A stretch of 64,000 bases of DNA from Cristatella mucedo (GCA_009760855.2 WPIO01000032.1:2298501-2362500); one strand, 5' to 3'. Shown: positions 1 to 10,397, counted from the stretch's first letter. Notes: generated from the sequence alone by a model not told the origin. Program-made: numbers and translations.

Positions 1-179
1 TATCTTTCATTTCATTTTTTATTCTGTGTTGTTACGCATCGTGAACTGTAAGTTTCAGATAGTGTACTCTCCAGATGCAGGCGCCGATTATGAGCCACTT
101 GTCCAAAACCCTTGCACGTGCCTTGGCATGCGTTACGACCGAATGAAGCACTCCAGTTCGTAATCAATACGTAGGTTAT

Positions 180-345
180 CTTGGTGAGCCGTAATGGCAC
201 ACTAGGTAAGGCGGTTGCATTTCATGACCTCGGTCCCGAGGTCGTGGGTTCGATTCCTGCGGTGGGCGATTCTTTATCGCCGCTGCAAGCGGTGGTGATA
301 GGCGTTAAGGCTCTTCTGTCGCCACACAAAAAGAGGCTGTTTAAG
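180..345 (+). mobile_element. tRNA-derived SINE (family A), copy 1
   Basis: The head carries RNA polymerase III promoter elements: an A-box-like TGGCACACTAGG near 194 and a perfect B box GGTTCGATTCC at 247-257. A body follows (cgccgctgcaagcggtggtgata, then a stretch ending in aaagaggctgtt). The same head and body recur at 52,562 (plus) and 42,222 (minus), so this is an interspersed family and not a single tRNA gene. The 3' boundary is approximate. It cannot be a functional tRNA because no proper acceptor stem is present. Confidence 0.75.
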
Positions 346-539
346 CAGCTAGGACTTATAATTTATGTTATTTATCTTGAAGTGCTGTGTGGGACTTTTA
401 GGATTAATTTCTATGTGGTCTCCACTTGCTTGCCAACTGCTTGGCCCGGGGCAAGCGCAATTAAAGCAGCTTTGGAGGGCAGCGGTGCGCGCTTACAAGT
501 GCCTCCTGCAGACGATATAGTCTGTAGCCCGTAGGCACT

Positions 540-2690
540 GCATTTGCTGGTCTGGCGCTGAGTCGTCAGTGGCTCGGCGCCGCTCTTGGCTGCAGAATTT
601 TTCGTGTTTCTCTGCTAACAGTTCGAAGCTGCGCCATGCGAAACATAGCACTAGCGGCACGAGCTATTACTCAGGCACTGATACCTGCTGCGTCCTTTTC
701 TAGCCCAACTCCTCGAAGCGACGCGCCCAGCTGCTGCAACGTTTGTTGAAAAGACGCTTGCTTTGCATGGAGCCGGACCTTGTAGAGCCAAGTTGCTTGC
801 TGCATGTTTCACGTAATAGAGAAGAAAAAGACGGTTGAACCATGTTACTACTTTCAATACTGCTGAATTGACGAACTTCTCCAGCACGAGACCTGCTACG
901 AATGGTTCTTAGAAGTGACCAATCATGTCTCATTTGTATTCCCGTGCAAGAGACCCATTATTGGGGATTTTTCTTGTCACCTAAAAAAGTTTAAATCATC
1001 GAGGTTTGAGCACCGCGCTCTTCTCACGACTATTACAAGGTGAAATTTGGTCCCATGTCTCCCCTTTTGGCTATAACATTTCCTCACAGAACCGCACACT
1101 TTCATGTTGCATCGTCGTCTTCAGCAGGTTTTCTATCGCTGGATGGGTTAACCGTTATTAATAAAAGATTGACAATGCGCCACTGCTGCCATTAGGGCGA
1201 TACTGGCACCTGTGTTTCCTTAAGATAGGGCGATGGCAGTGTCCTAAACTATTGTGTATTCGGACACTTGTGTTGCATTCTTTGCCGCCCCAGAGTACGG
1301 AGCTCCTCATACGCACTCATTTCGTACACTGGGCTTGTCGCATCGTTCGTCAGCAGTATACAACTCCTCTGCTTAGGCGACAGAGTTAAGCCTACTAAAT
1401 CGCAGACCACGATGATGATACTTAAATGTTTTTTTTCGAACCAGAACCAAACTTTAAGCTCGCCGATGGCATCTGCCTGGCGGCCTCAGTACGATTCGCG
1501 AGTGAGCTGCTACCCAAGCGATCGTCAGTGCAGCGTTTCCAGGAACTTTTGCGTCATCTCTCATCTCTCGGTCTCTTAAAAAGCGCTCATTTAAAGAGGC
1601 AACGACCGAGTTTACGCCGTTGCGTCTTTATTGAACGTCGGGCTCTCCTCGGGCCGCTCACGGCGGCAGCGCTAACGGGCAGGGCGGTGGGGTTAGGAGG
1701 GTCACGGCGTGTCACGTGGGGCCGCGGCAAGCCTGCAGGATATTGCAGGGCGGCTGCTGCTTGAGCGAGTCGCAGTAATGAGCGCCCTATTGCGAAGGGA
1801 ATGCGGTTAACGAGCGGCGTCGGCCGCAGCGGCCTTGCCTCGCTTCGGCTCGCCTGGCTCTGAGCACTCGCTGTCGCGGGATGGACGCCTAGAGGCTGGC
1901 GTCGGAGCAGTTTCCGGGTCGAACCCGGAAGCTGACCGGCTCGCGCAAGGGGATGCGAAAAACGGACACTGGTCGGGGACCGGCGGCGAGGGGTTCGCGG
2001 CCACGGCTCTCCGTCGGTGCCCAGTTTTAAGAACCACTTCACTTGAGTACGGAGGGGGCTGCCGCATCGTCGACAAAGTTGTCGCTCTGCCGTCATGCTA
2101 GACCTGATATTCTATTGGAGACGTATTGGCTGAAAACGCATAAGCCCCTCTGTAGGTCCAACATCTGGTAATAATAGTAATATGAACAAGTAGATGGTGT
2201 GGAACCCGCAGAGGAAGAATCTATCCGTGCGCTGTAAGCTCGCTCCAACAAAATAAACAGCAACGAATTAATGGACGCGGACGCTATCATGCGTAGACAA
2301 GCATTCAAAAGCAACCGGACACTAGGGAAACATCGGTGAGTAGAGCGCCTGAATACTAACGCTCACCGAATCATGCACAGGGAGGCACGCAAAACGCATA
2401 GCAGCAAGAAAGACAAGTTCAATTGGGTGCGTGAACGTCTGAGTGGAACAGGTACATTGTGCATCTTGAATTTGAGACTGAAACAATGCAAATTCATTTC
2501 AGGTGGCGCCAGAATTCTTGTCCATACTAACTGAACCCCTTCGACCACCAAATTTTTGAAATTTACTTTCGATGAACAGCGAGATGATTGGAAGCAGAGA
2601 ACCTTATCAAAAGCTCTGTCGGTATAACTTTGAGGGGTATCGATGGTACGTAAGATAAACGGTGTTAGAAAATCGGATGTATGTACTAAA
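540..2690. other. No gene recognised; GC-rich island at about 1,600-2,100
   Basis: No open frame here resembles a known protein. The stretch from about 1,600 to 2,100 is markedly GC-rich and open on both strands (169 codons on minus, 88 on plus), which is expected from base composition alone. It contains a hairpin with 8-bp arms, TTCCGGGT at 1,912-1,919 and ACCCGGAA at 1,923-1,930. It could be a CpG-island-like or repeat-derived segment; I assign no function. Confidence 0.4.
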
Positions 2691-2699
2691 GCCAATGGG

Positions 2700-2800
2700 T
2701 CCCAGGATTAACTGCGATACACTGCATTAAAGCTGCCATTTCCACGATAAACTTCAGAACATTTCGGTTTTTATTCCAAATTATGCAGAATGGTGCTAAT
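2700..2800 (+). repeat. Single diverged monomer of the 11.3-kb satellite
   Basis: The order of motifs (gatacactgc, then ccatttccacgataaactt, then ttttattccaaattatgc) matches the monomers of the tandem array at 11,330-12,240. It lies immediately upstream of a truncated LINE. Confidence 0.5.
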
Positions 2801-2835
2801 GTAATATTAATTGTTATTAATTATTATTGTAATCA

Positions 2836-3690
2836 AAATCTAGGTGTCATGTTCTAAAGTGACCTCTCGTTAGACGACCATATCAGCTCCACAGTCAAAT
2901 CTGCCTATTTTCAGCTTCACAACATTGCTCAAATTCGGGCTTGTTTTGATAAGGATACCACGTCCAAGTTAGTCCATGCATTCGTGACATCCCGTCTCGA
3001 CTTCTGCAACTCACTGCCTACTGGCCTACCGGCATGTGCGATCAGGCGACTGCAGCTGGTGCAAAACTCTGCAGCTAGGCTTGTCTGTCGTGAGCGTCGC
3101 AGTTGCCACATTGCACCACTTCTCGCCGACCTGCACTGGCTACCAGTCAAGCAACGGATTGACTTCAAGGTTTTGTCGCTCACTTTGAGGTCGCTTCATT
3201 CTTTGGCTCCAGCCTATCTCTCAGGTCTACTCCCCCATCAGGCCAAGCATCGAACCACCCGCTCTTCGGAATCCAACAGTCTACAAATACCTCGTACAAA
3301 CCTCAAATCCTTTGGAGACCGTGCATTTAGTTCGTATGCTCCCACAGCCTAAAAATCATTCTCGACTTCCGTCAGAACATCCCCTGACTTGACCGCATTT
3401 AAAAAGAACTTAAAAACACCTATTTAGGACAGCATTCATTGGGTCCCTGCGATTCTTCCTTGATGTGCTTATGCGTGCTGACACTGTGCATGCTGCCACT
3501 AACCACATTTGCATGCTGACCCTGTGCATGTCACCCCTAACCATGTTATTCATTTTTTGCTTATCAAGCATGATATTACTCACCATTCAATTGTATTTCC
3601 CTTTGCAGCAAATGTAAAGCGCCTAGAGAGAGATTGAGTTCTCTGAGGGCGCTTTATCAAGTGCATTATAATTATTATTATTATGTAATG
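2836..3690 (+). mobile_element. 5'-truncated family-1 LINE (L2/CR1-like), C-terminal RT region and 3' tail
   Basis: This is closely related to the last third of the intact LINE at 14,484-17,592. It enters at the ARNLG segment after the RT palm and runs through the HAFVTSRLDFCNSL and LHWLPVKQRIDFKVLSL motifs to the conserved 3' tail. The tail reads gcgcctagagagagattgag and is followed by ATT/TTA repeats. The coding frame is broken: a stop replaces the Trp codon after SSYAPTA, and there are early stops at the 5' end. It is a dead-on-arrival 5' truncation, and its tail abuts the 3' end of the oppositely oriented family-2 LINE. Confidence 0.9.
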
Positions 3691-3691
3691 T

Positions 3692-4349
3692 AATTTATCC
3701 GTCTGTAACTCCCCCAAAGACTGCGTGAGTGTTACGCAGGAGATTTTTGTATAGCGCACTCGCAGCCTAAGCCGCTTTTGGTACGAATTCGGTAGATAAC
3801 AGACTTCTCCCTACGCAAATAAAGAGAAAGTGAGAAGCATAGCTGAGTCAGAAGAGCAGTTGAGGTAATGAGTAGCATGGAAGTAGCAGTTTAGGACGGC
3901 TGGAAAGGATGTGCCGTTGTCGGTGACAGGACGGTATATATAATTGCATAATTGCGTAAGAAAAGTGTGTAAGTTGATTTCTGCAGTCTAGACCCTGCAG
4001 AGTAAAAGCTTCTGTACCCAAAGGTTTTTTAGCGGAGGAAATGAATATCTAATTTATTGTCCACGTAGGACCTGGGGGAAGAGGAGGCTAAAGCTGGTGC
4101 AGCAGTTCAGCTGAGTATGAAGTAGCCAAGCCATGGCGGGCTTTTGGGTTAGCGTAATACCTTTACTCTGCACCCGTCGATTAACCGGCAGCCATCCAAG
4201 CTCTATCAGCATTGGAGACACGTGGTCAAACCTCTGGGATTTGCATACTAGCCTTGCAGCTATATTCATTCCCAGTTGTAGCTGCCTAGTGGCTTTTTCG
4301 ATAGCCCAGGCAAGAAGAAATCGCAATCATCTGGGCGAGACAAAAAAGA
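3692..4349 (-). mobile_element. Family-2 LINE, 3' portion (host of the gypsy insertion)
   Basis: On the minus strand the C-terminal part of an L2/CR1-type ORF reads AARLVCKSQRFDHVSPM and LGWLPVNRRVQ, followed by a 3' UTR. That UTR matches the elements at 25,890-26,180 and 60,765-61,395 and ends in ATTAC-type repeats at 3,692-3,705. The coding part stops at the gypsy LTR at 4,350 and resumes beyond the other LTR at 10,398, where the upstream RT region lies in the same orientation. Frameshifts are present near 4,290. It is an old, interrupted copy. Confidence 0.85.
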
Positions 4350-4479
4350 CACTTGGTGGATGGACATTACTCGTTTATTGGCAGACACGTTACGTTTAAT
4401 CTCAGGGCTGCAGGGCAAGCGTGGCCTCTCCTGAAAGGTCACGTTGTTGCGGCACCGCCTCGGTAGTTCTGCTATCACA
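4350..4479 (-). repeat. 3' LTR of the Ty3/gypsy element
   Basis: About 130 bp here is homologous to 10,264-10,397; shared blocks include ggatggaca, ctcgttta and ctatcaca. On the minus strand the LTR starts TGTGATAG, and directly before it is a purine run AGAGAGAAGG (plus 4,480-4,491), a good polypurine tract. The two LTRs are clearly diverged by eye, so the insertion is old. Edges are accurate to a few bases. Confidence 0.75.
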
Positions 4480-4689
4480 CCTTCTCTCTACATAGGAACA
4501 GTCTCATTTTTCAAAGATCTAGCTTTTGGACCGGCTTTATCACCTTGTCAGACCTTGTCATTTGAACTTGAGAGGTTCGTATCGTTTGTATGGCAATACT
4601 TTGAGACTGATCTTGAACTGCAGTTTTAGGGCTTGCTAGATGTAGAAAAGTGCCTGAAGATTCAGTGTTCGTGACCTGTATATCGGTGT

Positions 4690-5745
4690 CAATCAGTCGA
4701 AGATGCTTTCTGTTCTTCCAAAGTGTGTTGCCATTTTCAGTCTGAACGGCAAGTGACCGGGTGTACCCACTTCAGCTGTCACCGTTGCATGTGTACTCCT
4801 GCTATTTTCGCCATCAGTTCGCACAAATACCTGTTGGCCGTGTTGAAGAGGTGGAATTGGGCGAGCAGACTGGTGGCGATCGTGATAGTGCTGTTGATGG
4901 TCTTTTGAACGGTCGTTATTGAGTTGCACTGTCTCCTTTGCCAGCCATTTCGGTTCGACGTGCCAATGGAGCACAGGCAACGTCGTCCTAATCTGTCATC
5001 CCACGACCAGTTGTGCTGGGCTGAAGCCTGTAGAGGTGCAGGTGTCGACCTCTGAATCATTAAAGCGAGGCATGGATCAGGCTTCCTCACAATAGATTTT
5101 TCTGTTCGCACAGCTCTTCCCACTTCTCCGTTTGCTTGTGGAACTTGTAAATTTATCGTTAAGTGCTTGAACCCCTATCTTCTCGCGAAATCAACAAATT
5201 CGTGAGATGAGAATTGTGGACTGCAATGACTGTGGCGTGCCCCAGCAAACAAATATTATCTGTAGTTCGGTCACCACGCCTTTGGTAGTCAATTTTTATT
5301 ATGGAGGAATTTCCATATATCGGAACTAAAAGTCGATTACACTTAGGTGTGATGCCGTTCCTCGTGATGGAGAGATCGGCAGCGACTTGTTGCCAAAGAA
5401 CACTTGGCAATGGTGTCGGGATGAGTGGCTCACGCAGTTGTCTCCTCTGGTTATTTTGACAAAAGCTGCAAGAATCGACAAATGTCTTAACGTCTTGGCT
5501 AATGCCTAGCCGGTATACACACGATCTTGCTAGGTCCCTACATTTGGTCACCCCCTGGTGACCGTCGTGGATCCGCTCCAGCAGAAAAGCCTGCTGGTTT
5601 TGTGGGATATATATGCGATGCGATCGCCATACTGTAGTATACAATTAGAAACAGAAAGATGGCTACTTTTGTTGTAGTACTTCCACAAGATTTATGGTAG
5701 GCCCAAGCTCGATTTAGGCCAGCCTGACAGAGTATACTCAATTAC
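4690..5745 (-). pseudogene. pol: Ty3/gypsy integrase region of pol (degenerate)
   Basis: The minus strand shows the integrase zinc-binding module with HDGHQGVTKCRDLAR and SCSFCQ (H-H-C-C pattern) near 5,460-5,580. The start of the catalytic core (WQQVAADLSI) follows near 5,360-5,390. Towards 4,700-4,900 a C-terminal tail has YHDRHQSARPIPPLQ and FVRTDG, typical of the region after the catalytic core. Several frameshifts and stops separate these pieces. Integrase would insert the cDNA copy into the genome; this one cannot be functional. The reading frame continues from the RNase H side beyond the LTR element inserted at 5,789-7,565. Confidence 0.85.
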
Positions 5746-5788
5746 AGCCTGCAGCTCGCTGTCGTCAGCGGTAGCCTGCTTTACTTCG

Positions 5789-6114
5789 TGTAGTTTGTAT
5801 GTATGTATTGTATGTCTGATAAGCCACTGGTGAGCTGTTAGAAGCACCACCGAGAGGGGCCGGTGCACAGCTGTGGTCCGCCTGTGATGTGGTATGGACA
5901 CAGGCCGGTAACCAGCTGGTGGCCAGATGGCGGATTCACCATCAGGGTCGGCCGGTGCACCGTTGTGGTCGATGAGTCATCGGAATCAACCAGGGGAGGG
6001 GAGTCGTGTGAGAGCAGGGGCCGAGGGGAGCCGTGCGCTCTTCGGCTCTGTGCGTTAGTAATAAACTGTCGGTGTTGGGAATCGGCTGTCTCTCTGCTGT
6101 GCGACCAAACTACA
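5789..6114 (+). repeat. 5' LTR of the short LTR element
   Basis: This LTR is 326 bp, TGTAGTTTG to CAAACTACA. AATAAA at 6,060-6,065 is a plausible polyadenylation signal, which would place the R/U5 boundary shortly after. By eye it differs from the 3' LTR by only a handful of substitutions, but it lacks a 79-bp internal segment that the 3' LTR has. Confidence 0.9.
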
Positions 6115-6279
6115 AGCTATTTCTCGGCGGGAGCGACTGTGGCCCATGTAAACAGGCTGCTGAACTTCGAGAGGGAGACCAAGAAAAGTGGCTACGAACC
6201 AAGTGAGTGGCACTTGTTTTTGCTCCTTGCGAAGCAGCGGCGTTGTGCGAGGCGACAGACAGTGAGACGGCACACGGAG

Positions 6280-6835
6280 GGCGACGGCGTCCTTGAGGAG
6301 GGCGGCGGCGTCAGCGAGGAGGGCGGCAGCGTCCGCGAGGAGGGCGGCGGCGTCCGCGAGGACGGCGGCGGCGGCGTTCGCGAGGAAGGCGGCGGCGGCG
6401 TCCGCGAGGAAGGCGGCGGCGTCCGAGAGAAAGGCGGCGGCGTCCGCGACAGAGTCGGCGGCGTCCGCGACAGAGTCGGCGGCGTCCGCGACAGAGTCGG
6501 CGGTGGCCTGCGACAGAGTCGGCAGTGGCCTGCGACAGAGTCGGCAATGGCCTGCGACAGAGTCGGCAATGGCCTGCGACAGAGTCGGTAGAGGCCTGCG
6601 ACAGAGTCGGCAGTGGCCTGCGGCAGAGTCGGCAGTAGCCTGCGACGGAGTCGGTAGTGGCCTGCGACAGAGTCGGCAGTGGCCTGCGGCAGAGTCGGCA
6701 GTGGCCTGCGACAGAGTTGGCAGTGGCCTGCGACAGAGTCGGCAATGGCCTGCGACAGAGTCGGCGGCGTCTGCGACAGAATCAGTGGCGTCCGCAACGG
6801 AGTCAGTGGCCTGCGAGGCAGAGCAAGCCATGACG
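6280..6835 (+). repeat. GC-rich 21-22-bp tandem repeats inside the LTR element
   Basis: The first part is built on ggcggcgtccgcgag(gag) units, the middle on the 21-bp unit gtccgcgacagagtcggcggc, and the larger part on the 22-bp unit gcctgcgacagagtcggcagtg with small variants (cagtgg/caatgg, gacaga/ggcaga). The 22-bp unit has no stop in any frame on either strand, so long open frames arise in several frames at once. Because 22 is not a multiple of three, the repeat does not preserve a reading frame, which argues against coding. Confidence 0.9.
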
Positions 6836-7145
6836 GTGACGTTGGCCTGTGACCAGCCGGTGGGCTGTGATGTGGTCCAGGCCGGAGTGTGCAGATCGAA
6901 TAGTCTGCACAGGACGGAGAGACTGGGAAGGCTTGAGAGGCTGTGCAGGCTGGAGAAGCAGCTGCACATTTCGGAGACGCGATAGCAGAATCGGCAGAGG
7001 CGGGTAGGCTTGCTAATTGCTGCTCTGTACCTTGCAGCTACATGTGTTGGTGCTGCAAACTTGTGACCTTAAGGTCAAGGGAGCGTGTAGCTCGTATGTA
7101 CGTATGTATGTATATATTGTATGCCGGCTCCTGACTTGTGACCGT

Positions 7146-7160
7146 AAGGTCAAGGGAGCG
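7146..7160 (+). other. Polypurine-like tract before the 3' LTR
   Basis: AAGGTCAAGGGAGCG sits immediately before the 3' LTR and is the likely plus-strand primer. An almost identical block (aaggtcaagggagcgtgtag) also occurs at about 7,070-7,089, followed by a diverged copy of the LTR start. The primer region with the first ~45 bp of the LTR is therefore duplicated. Confidence 0.6.
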
Positions 7161-7565
7161 TGTAGTTTGTATGTATGTATTGTATGTCTGATAAGCCACT
7201 GGTGAGCTGTTAGAAGCACCACCGAGAGGGGCCGGTGCACAGCTGTGGTCCGCCTGTGATTTGGTATGGACACAGGCCGGTAACCAGCTGGTGGCCAGAT
7301 GGTGGATTCCCCATCAGGGTCGGCCAGTGCACTGCTGTGGTCCGTCTTTGATGTGGCATGGACCAGCTGGTGGCCAGATGGCGGATTCACCATCAGGGTC
7401 GGTCGGTGCACCGTTGTGGTCGATGAGTCATCGGAATCAACCAGGGGAGGAGAGTCGTGTGAGAGCAGGGGCCGAGGGGAGCCGTGCGCTCTTCGGCTCC
7501 GTGCGTTAGTAATAAACTGTCGGTGTTGGGAATCGGCTGTCTCTCTGCTGTGCGACCAAACTACA
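7161..7565 (+). repeat. 3' LTR of the short LTR element
   Basis: This LTR is 405 bp with the same ends as the 5' LTR and AATAAA at 7,511-7,516. The extra 79 bp are an internal tandem duplication: the segment around accagctggtggccagatgg and ccatcagggtcgg occurs twice here and once in the 5' LTR. Confidence 0.9.
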
Positions 7566-7570
7566 CTTCG

Positions 7571-8930
7571 CTCAAGTAAGCTACTGAAAGTGATTTAGCA
7601 ATGACGGTGTCTGCGATAAGTTGAACGGGTTCGGCATGGTCGTTTTCCTCACTCTTACGCAATCTCACTCTTGACTGAGTAGCAGCTATCTTCCGGGTCT
7701 TCCCAGGCACATACACGGTGCGAGGGTTAAAACGTATCATTAGCATCGATAGGCTTCGACATCTAACCGGAACCTGGTCAAGATCCTTTGTCATCTGTAA
7801 CGGAATAAGTGGTTTGTGGTTAGTATGAAACTCGAAAGAAAGCAAGCCAACAAGGAACTGACTGAACTTCTCGAATACCCACACCTCCACGAGACACTCT
7901 TATTCAATCTGAGCATATCTCGTTTTGGCGCCTGGTAGCGTGCGGGATGCAGATGCGACAGGCCGCACATCTTGCTCTTTTGATCTATGGCACTGAAGCC
8001 GAACGATGCCTAGGCCATAGCTTCTGGTATCGATACTAACAATAACCGGCTTTCGGAGGGCAAAATGAGCCAACACCGGTGCCTTATGCAATGGTGATTT
8101 CGCTGCCCGGAATTCTTTCTTCCGGTTAACCCTCAAGTACCACACTGAGTCAGACGAGACGAGGTCATTTAGCGGTTTAAGACAGTGGTCAGATTTGGCA
8201 CACATCAGTCTAGATAGCTCATCATACCAAGGCATCACTTTAGCTCGACTTTATCGGTCGGATCAGGGAGGTCGAGGATAACTTCTATTCTATTGCCCGA
8301 TGGACTGACACCGCTGGCATCAATAGCATGCCCTGAGAACTTCAAAATGGGCTGGTGAAATAAACATTTGTTGCTATTCAACTTTAGGCCGAACTTTGAA
8401 GCTGCCGAAATGACGCGACGAAATCTATCATAATGCTCAGCCGCCGTCAACCCATATACCAAAATATTGTCCATACGAACGGCTACACCTTTGATCTTAC
8501 CCAAGAGGTCGTGCATCTCCGGTGTGCTAGTAATGCCAAAGGGCAGTCGGCGAAAGCGAAAACTTCCACCGGTGTTATAAACGTCACTAAGCAAGTGCTC
8601 TCATGGGATAATGGAGTAGCAGCCCCAAGATAAACGGGAGGTACCCAGCTTAGATAGCAGCATAGCACCAGAAAGCTTAGGTTAAATCTCCTCAAGCGTA
8701 TGAAGCACGTTCTTTTCACGAGCAGCTGCTTGATTTATGCGCTTCAAGTCGACACAGAGGTGCACTTTACCGTTGGGCTTCGGTAGAGGTACGATTGGCG
8801 AGCACCTTTCGGTCGGCTCCGATTCACGTTTGACGATGCTGTGCTTCTCCATTTGAAGGGGTTCGTTTTTTACCAAAGGGAACAGCGATCTGGTCATGCG
8901 ACAAGCTGCGTGTACGAAGTATGGTTCGAC
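7571..8930 (-). pseudogene. pol: Ty3/gypsy reverse transcriptase and RNase H region (degenerate)
   Basis: On the minus strand, from 8,897 downward, the RT N-terminal segment reads SPIVPLPKPNGKVHLCVD. RLPFGITSTPE follows, then the active-site region VRMDNILVYG. The usual YxDD here has the second Asp replaced by Asn. Next come FSGHAIDASGVSPS and an RNase H stretch (VSIDTRSYGLG and FHTNHKPLIPLQ, where the usual Asp of the DHKPL motif is Asn). The frame is broken several times. The element would copy its RNA into DNA, but with altered catalytic residues this copy is dead. The FGI-S-PE wording is reminiscent of the Mag lineage; that placement is tentative. Confidence 0.85.
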
Positions 8931-10160
8931 CCGGCTTGAGACTAATTCTTACACCCTGGCATTTCATTTATCTGACCTCTCCAAATGCCGGATCGCGGAG
9001 AAATGTCTTCTCTAAGCAAATTTCGATCAGTTCCATGCACAGAGCAGCTTTTTTGGCGGAGGAGATTATTTCTTACCTCGGATACTATATAGAGTGGCTG
9101 CAGATAAATCCTTCCTTTCCACTTTAACTTCACTTTGAAGATGCCCCTACAGGACAAGCAGTTGCCGACATTACGTATTTGGCCGATGTAGGCTCGAGAC
9201 GATGTGATCGTAGTAGTCGTCGAGCATATTTTTCTTCAGTAATGACGGTCACGACAGCGCCACTATTAATTTTAAAGGGAACGGTCATTTCTTACCCGAA
9301 CAATTCACTTGCTAGGTTGATGATGTCCTCGCTGACTGGCACTCCACAGACACAGGCTTTTTAAGGGCATCCGCGACGTGACTCTCGTCATAGAATTCAG
9401 CCACGACCTCTCTTAATGTAACCTCGGCTTTGCCACGTGATTTTGCAATGCACTGCAAAGTGGCCAAACTTCTTTTGGATATTGCAACGGCGTTCGTGTG
9501 CTTGGCAGCACCCAGGAGTGTGAGCCAAGTTGCAATTCCGGAAGCTGCTGGGCTCCCTGTTCATCGTCGGGTCACCCCCCTTCTCTTACGGTCCACGCGG
9601 CTGCTAGCCTTTAAGACGCAGGGCTCAGGACAGCCAGCGGACTGTGATCGCCGATGAACCTCAGAGACGTCTGAGACCTGGTATTGCAGACTCAGTTGTT
9701 ACTTTGCCGTCTCCGTCTGACAAGGCTGCTATAAAGCCACAGTAAATGTAAGGTCGAGATCAGTTGCAGGGCTCCTGAAAGTTTGAGCTCGGACAAGCAC
9801 AGAACCAGGTGGTCTTGGATCAACTCACTTTTTATTGCTTCTTATTTGCAGTGCAAAGCTAAATCGTGCAGTCTGCTTAAGAATGCCTCGGTAGACTCAC
9901 TTGGATGTTGGAAACGGTGGTTAAACATAGCCCAATCATTAATAATATTCCTTTTCGGTATAAAATAGTCATCAAATTTACCCGAGATGACATCCAACAT
10001 CATCACTTGGTTGACTTAATAGTCAAAGGTGTTAAATGTCGCTTAGGCTGGCGCTCAACGGGTGTACTTTTTTTCGTCCTGATCCTACGCAGTCAGCTTG
10101 GTAACGGTCACGTAATGCCGAAAACGGTTTCTCAAAGCCGTCCACAACGCCGGCTCGTGT
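8931..10160 (-). pseudogene. gag: Ty3/gypsy gag, zinc-knuckle and protease region (degenerate)
   Basis: On the minus strand, gag-like sequence FDDYFIPKRNIINDWAMFNH and the following FLSRLHDLALHC lie at about 9,890-10,000. A nucleocapsid zinc-knuckle remnant ending KKFGHFAVHCK lies near 9,440-9,550. A retropepsin-like segment FKINSGAVVTVI lies near 9,240-9,290; its catalytic Asp-Thr/Ser-Gly triad has Asn in place of Asp. Multiple stops and frameshifts are visible. The order gag, protease, RT, RNase H, integrase is the Ty3/gypsy order. Confidence 0.75.
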
Positions 10161-10263
10161 AACAAAAACTCTGCTGGAGGGCTACAATTTGCCTTTATCG
10201 AGCCTTGCTAATATTCAGGGCGACACTCTATAACTTAACCATTGCCACTTGGTAATTAAAAGA

Positions 10264-10397
10264 TGCTTAGCGGATGGACAGCACTCGTTTAATGGCAGCC
10301 ACGTTGTGTATATTTCAAGGACCGCAGGGTGAGTGAGCATGGCCTCTTTTGATTGGTCATGTCGTTTTGGCTCCGCCCCGGTAGCTCTACTATCACA
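10264..10397 (-). repeat. 5' LTR of the Ty3/gypsy element
   Basis: This is homologous to 4,350-4,479 over its whole length and clearly diverged from it. It ends (plus strand) in ctatcaca like the other copy. The host family-2 LINE coding sequence begins directly outside it. Confidence 0.75.

Larger units (their letters stand above)
5789..7565 (+). mobile_element. Short non-autonomous LTR retroelement (TRIM/LARD-like), complete with TSD
   Basis: This 1,777-bp unit is bounded by direct repeats that begin TGTAGTTTG and end CAAACTACA, a perfect 9-bp terminal inverted repeat with canonical TG...CA ends. It is flanked by a 5-bp target duplication, CTTCG at 5,784-5,788 and 7,566-7,570. It interrupts the gypsy pol frame. 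The internal 1,046 bp have no gag, protease, RT or integrase homology that I can see and are dominated by GC-rich 21-22-bp tandem repeats. A purine-rich run precedes the 3' LTR. I could not identify a primer-binding site. Orientation follows the AATAAA signals and the polypurine-like run. It must have been mobilised by proteins of another element. Confidence 0.9.

Noticed and set aside
247-257. Real tRNA gene suggested by the B box at 180-345
   Set aside because: The same head occurs at 42,222 and 52,562 with a common non-tRNA body, and no acceptor stem is formed; it is a SINE.
1587-2096. 169-codon frame on minus in a GC-rich segment
   Set aside because: No motif, overlapping frames on both strands, and no splice context; GC bias is enough to explain it.
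6055-6985. Overlapping open frames of 144-304 codons on both strands
   Set aside because: They lie in a stop-free GC-rich tandem repeat with a 22-bp period that does not keep one frame, inside a non-autonomous LTR element; composition explains them.
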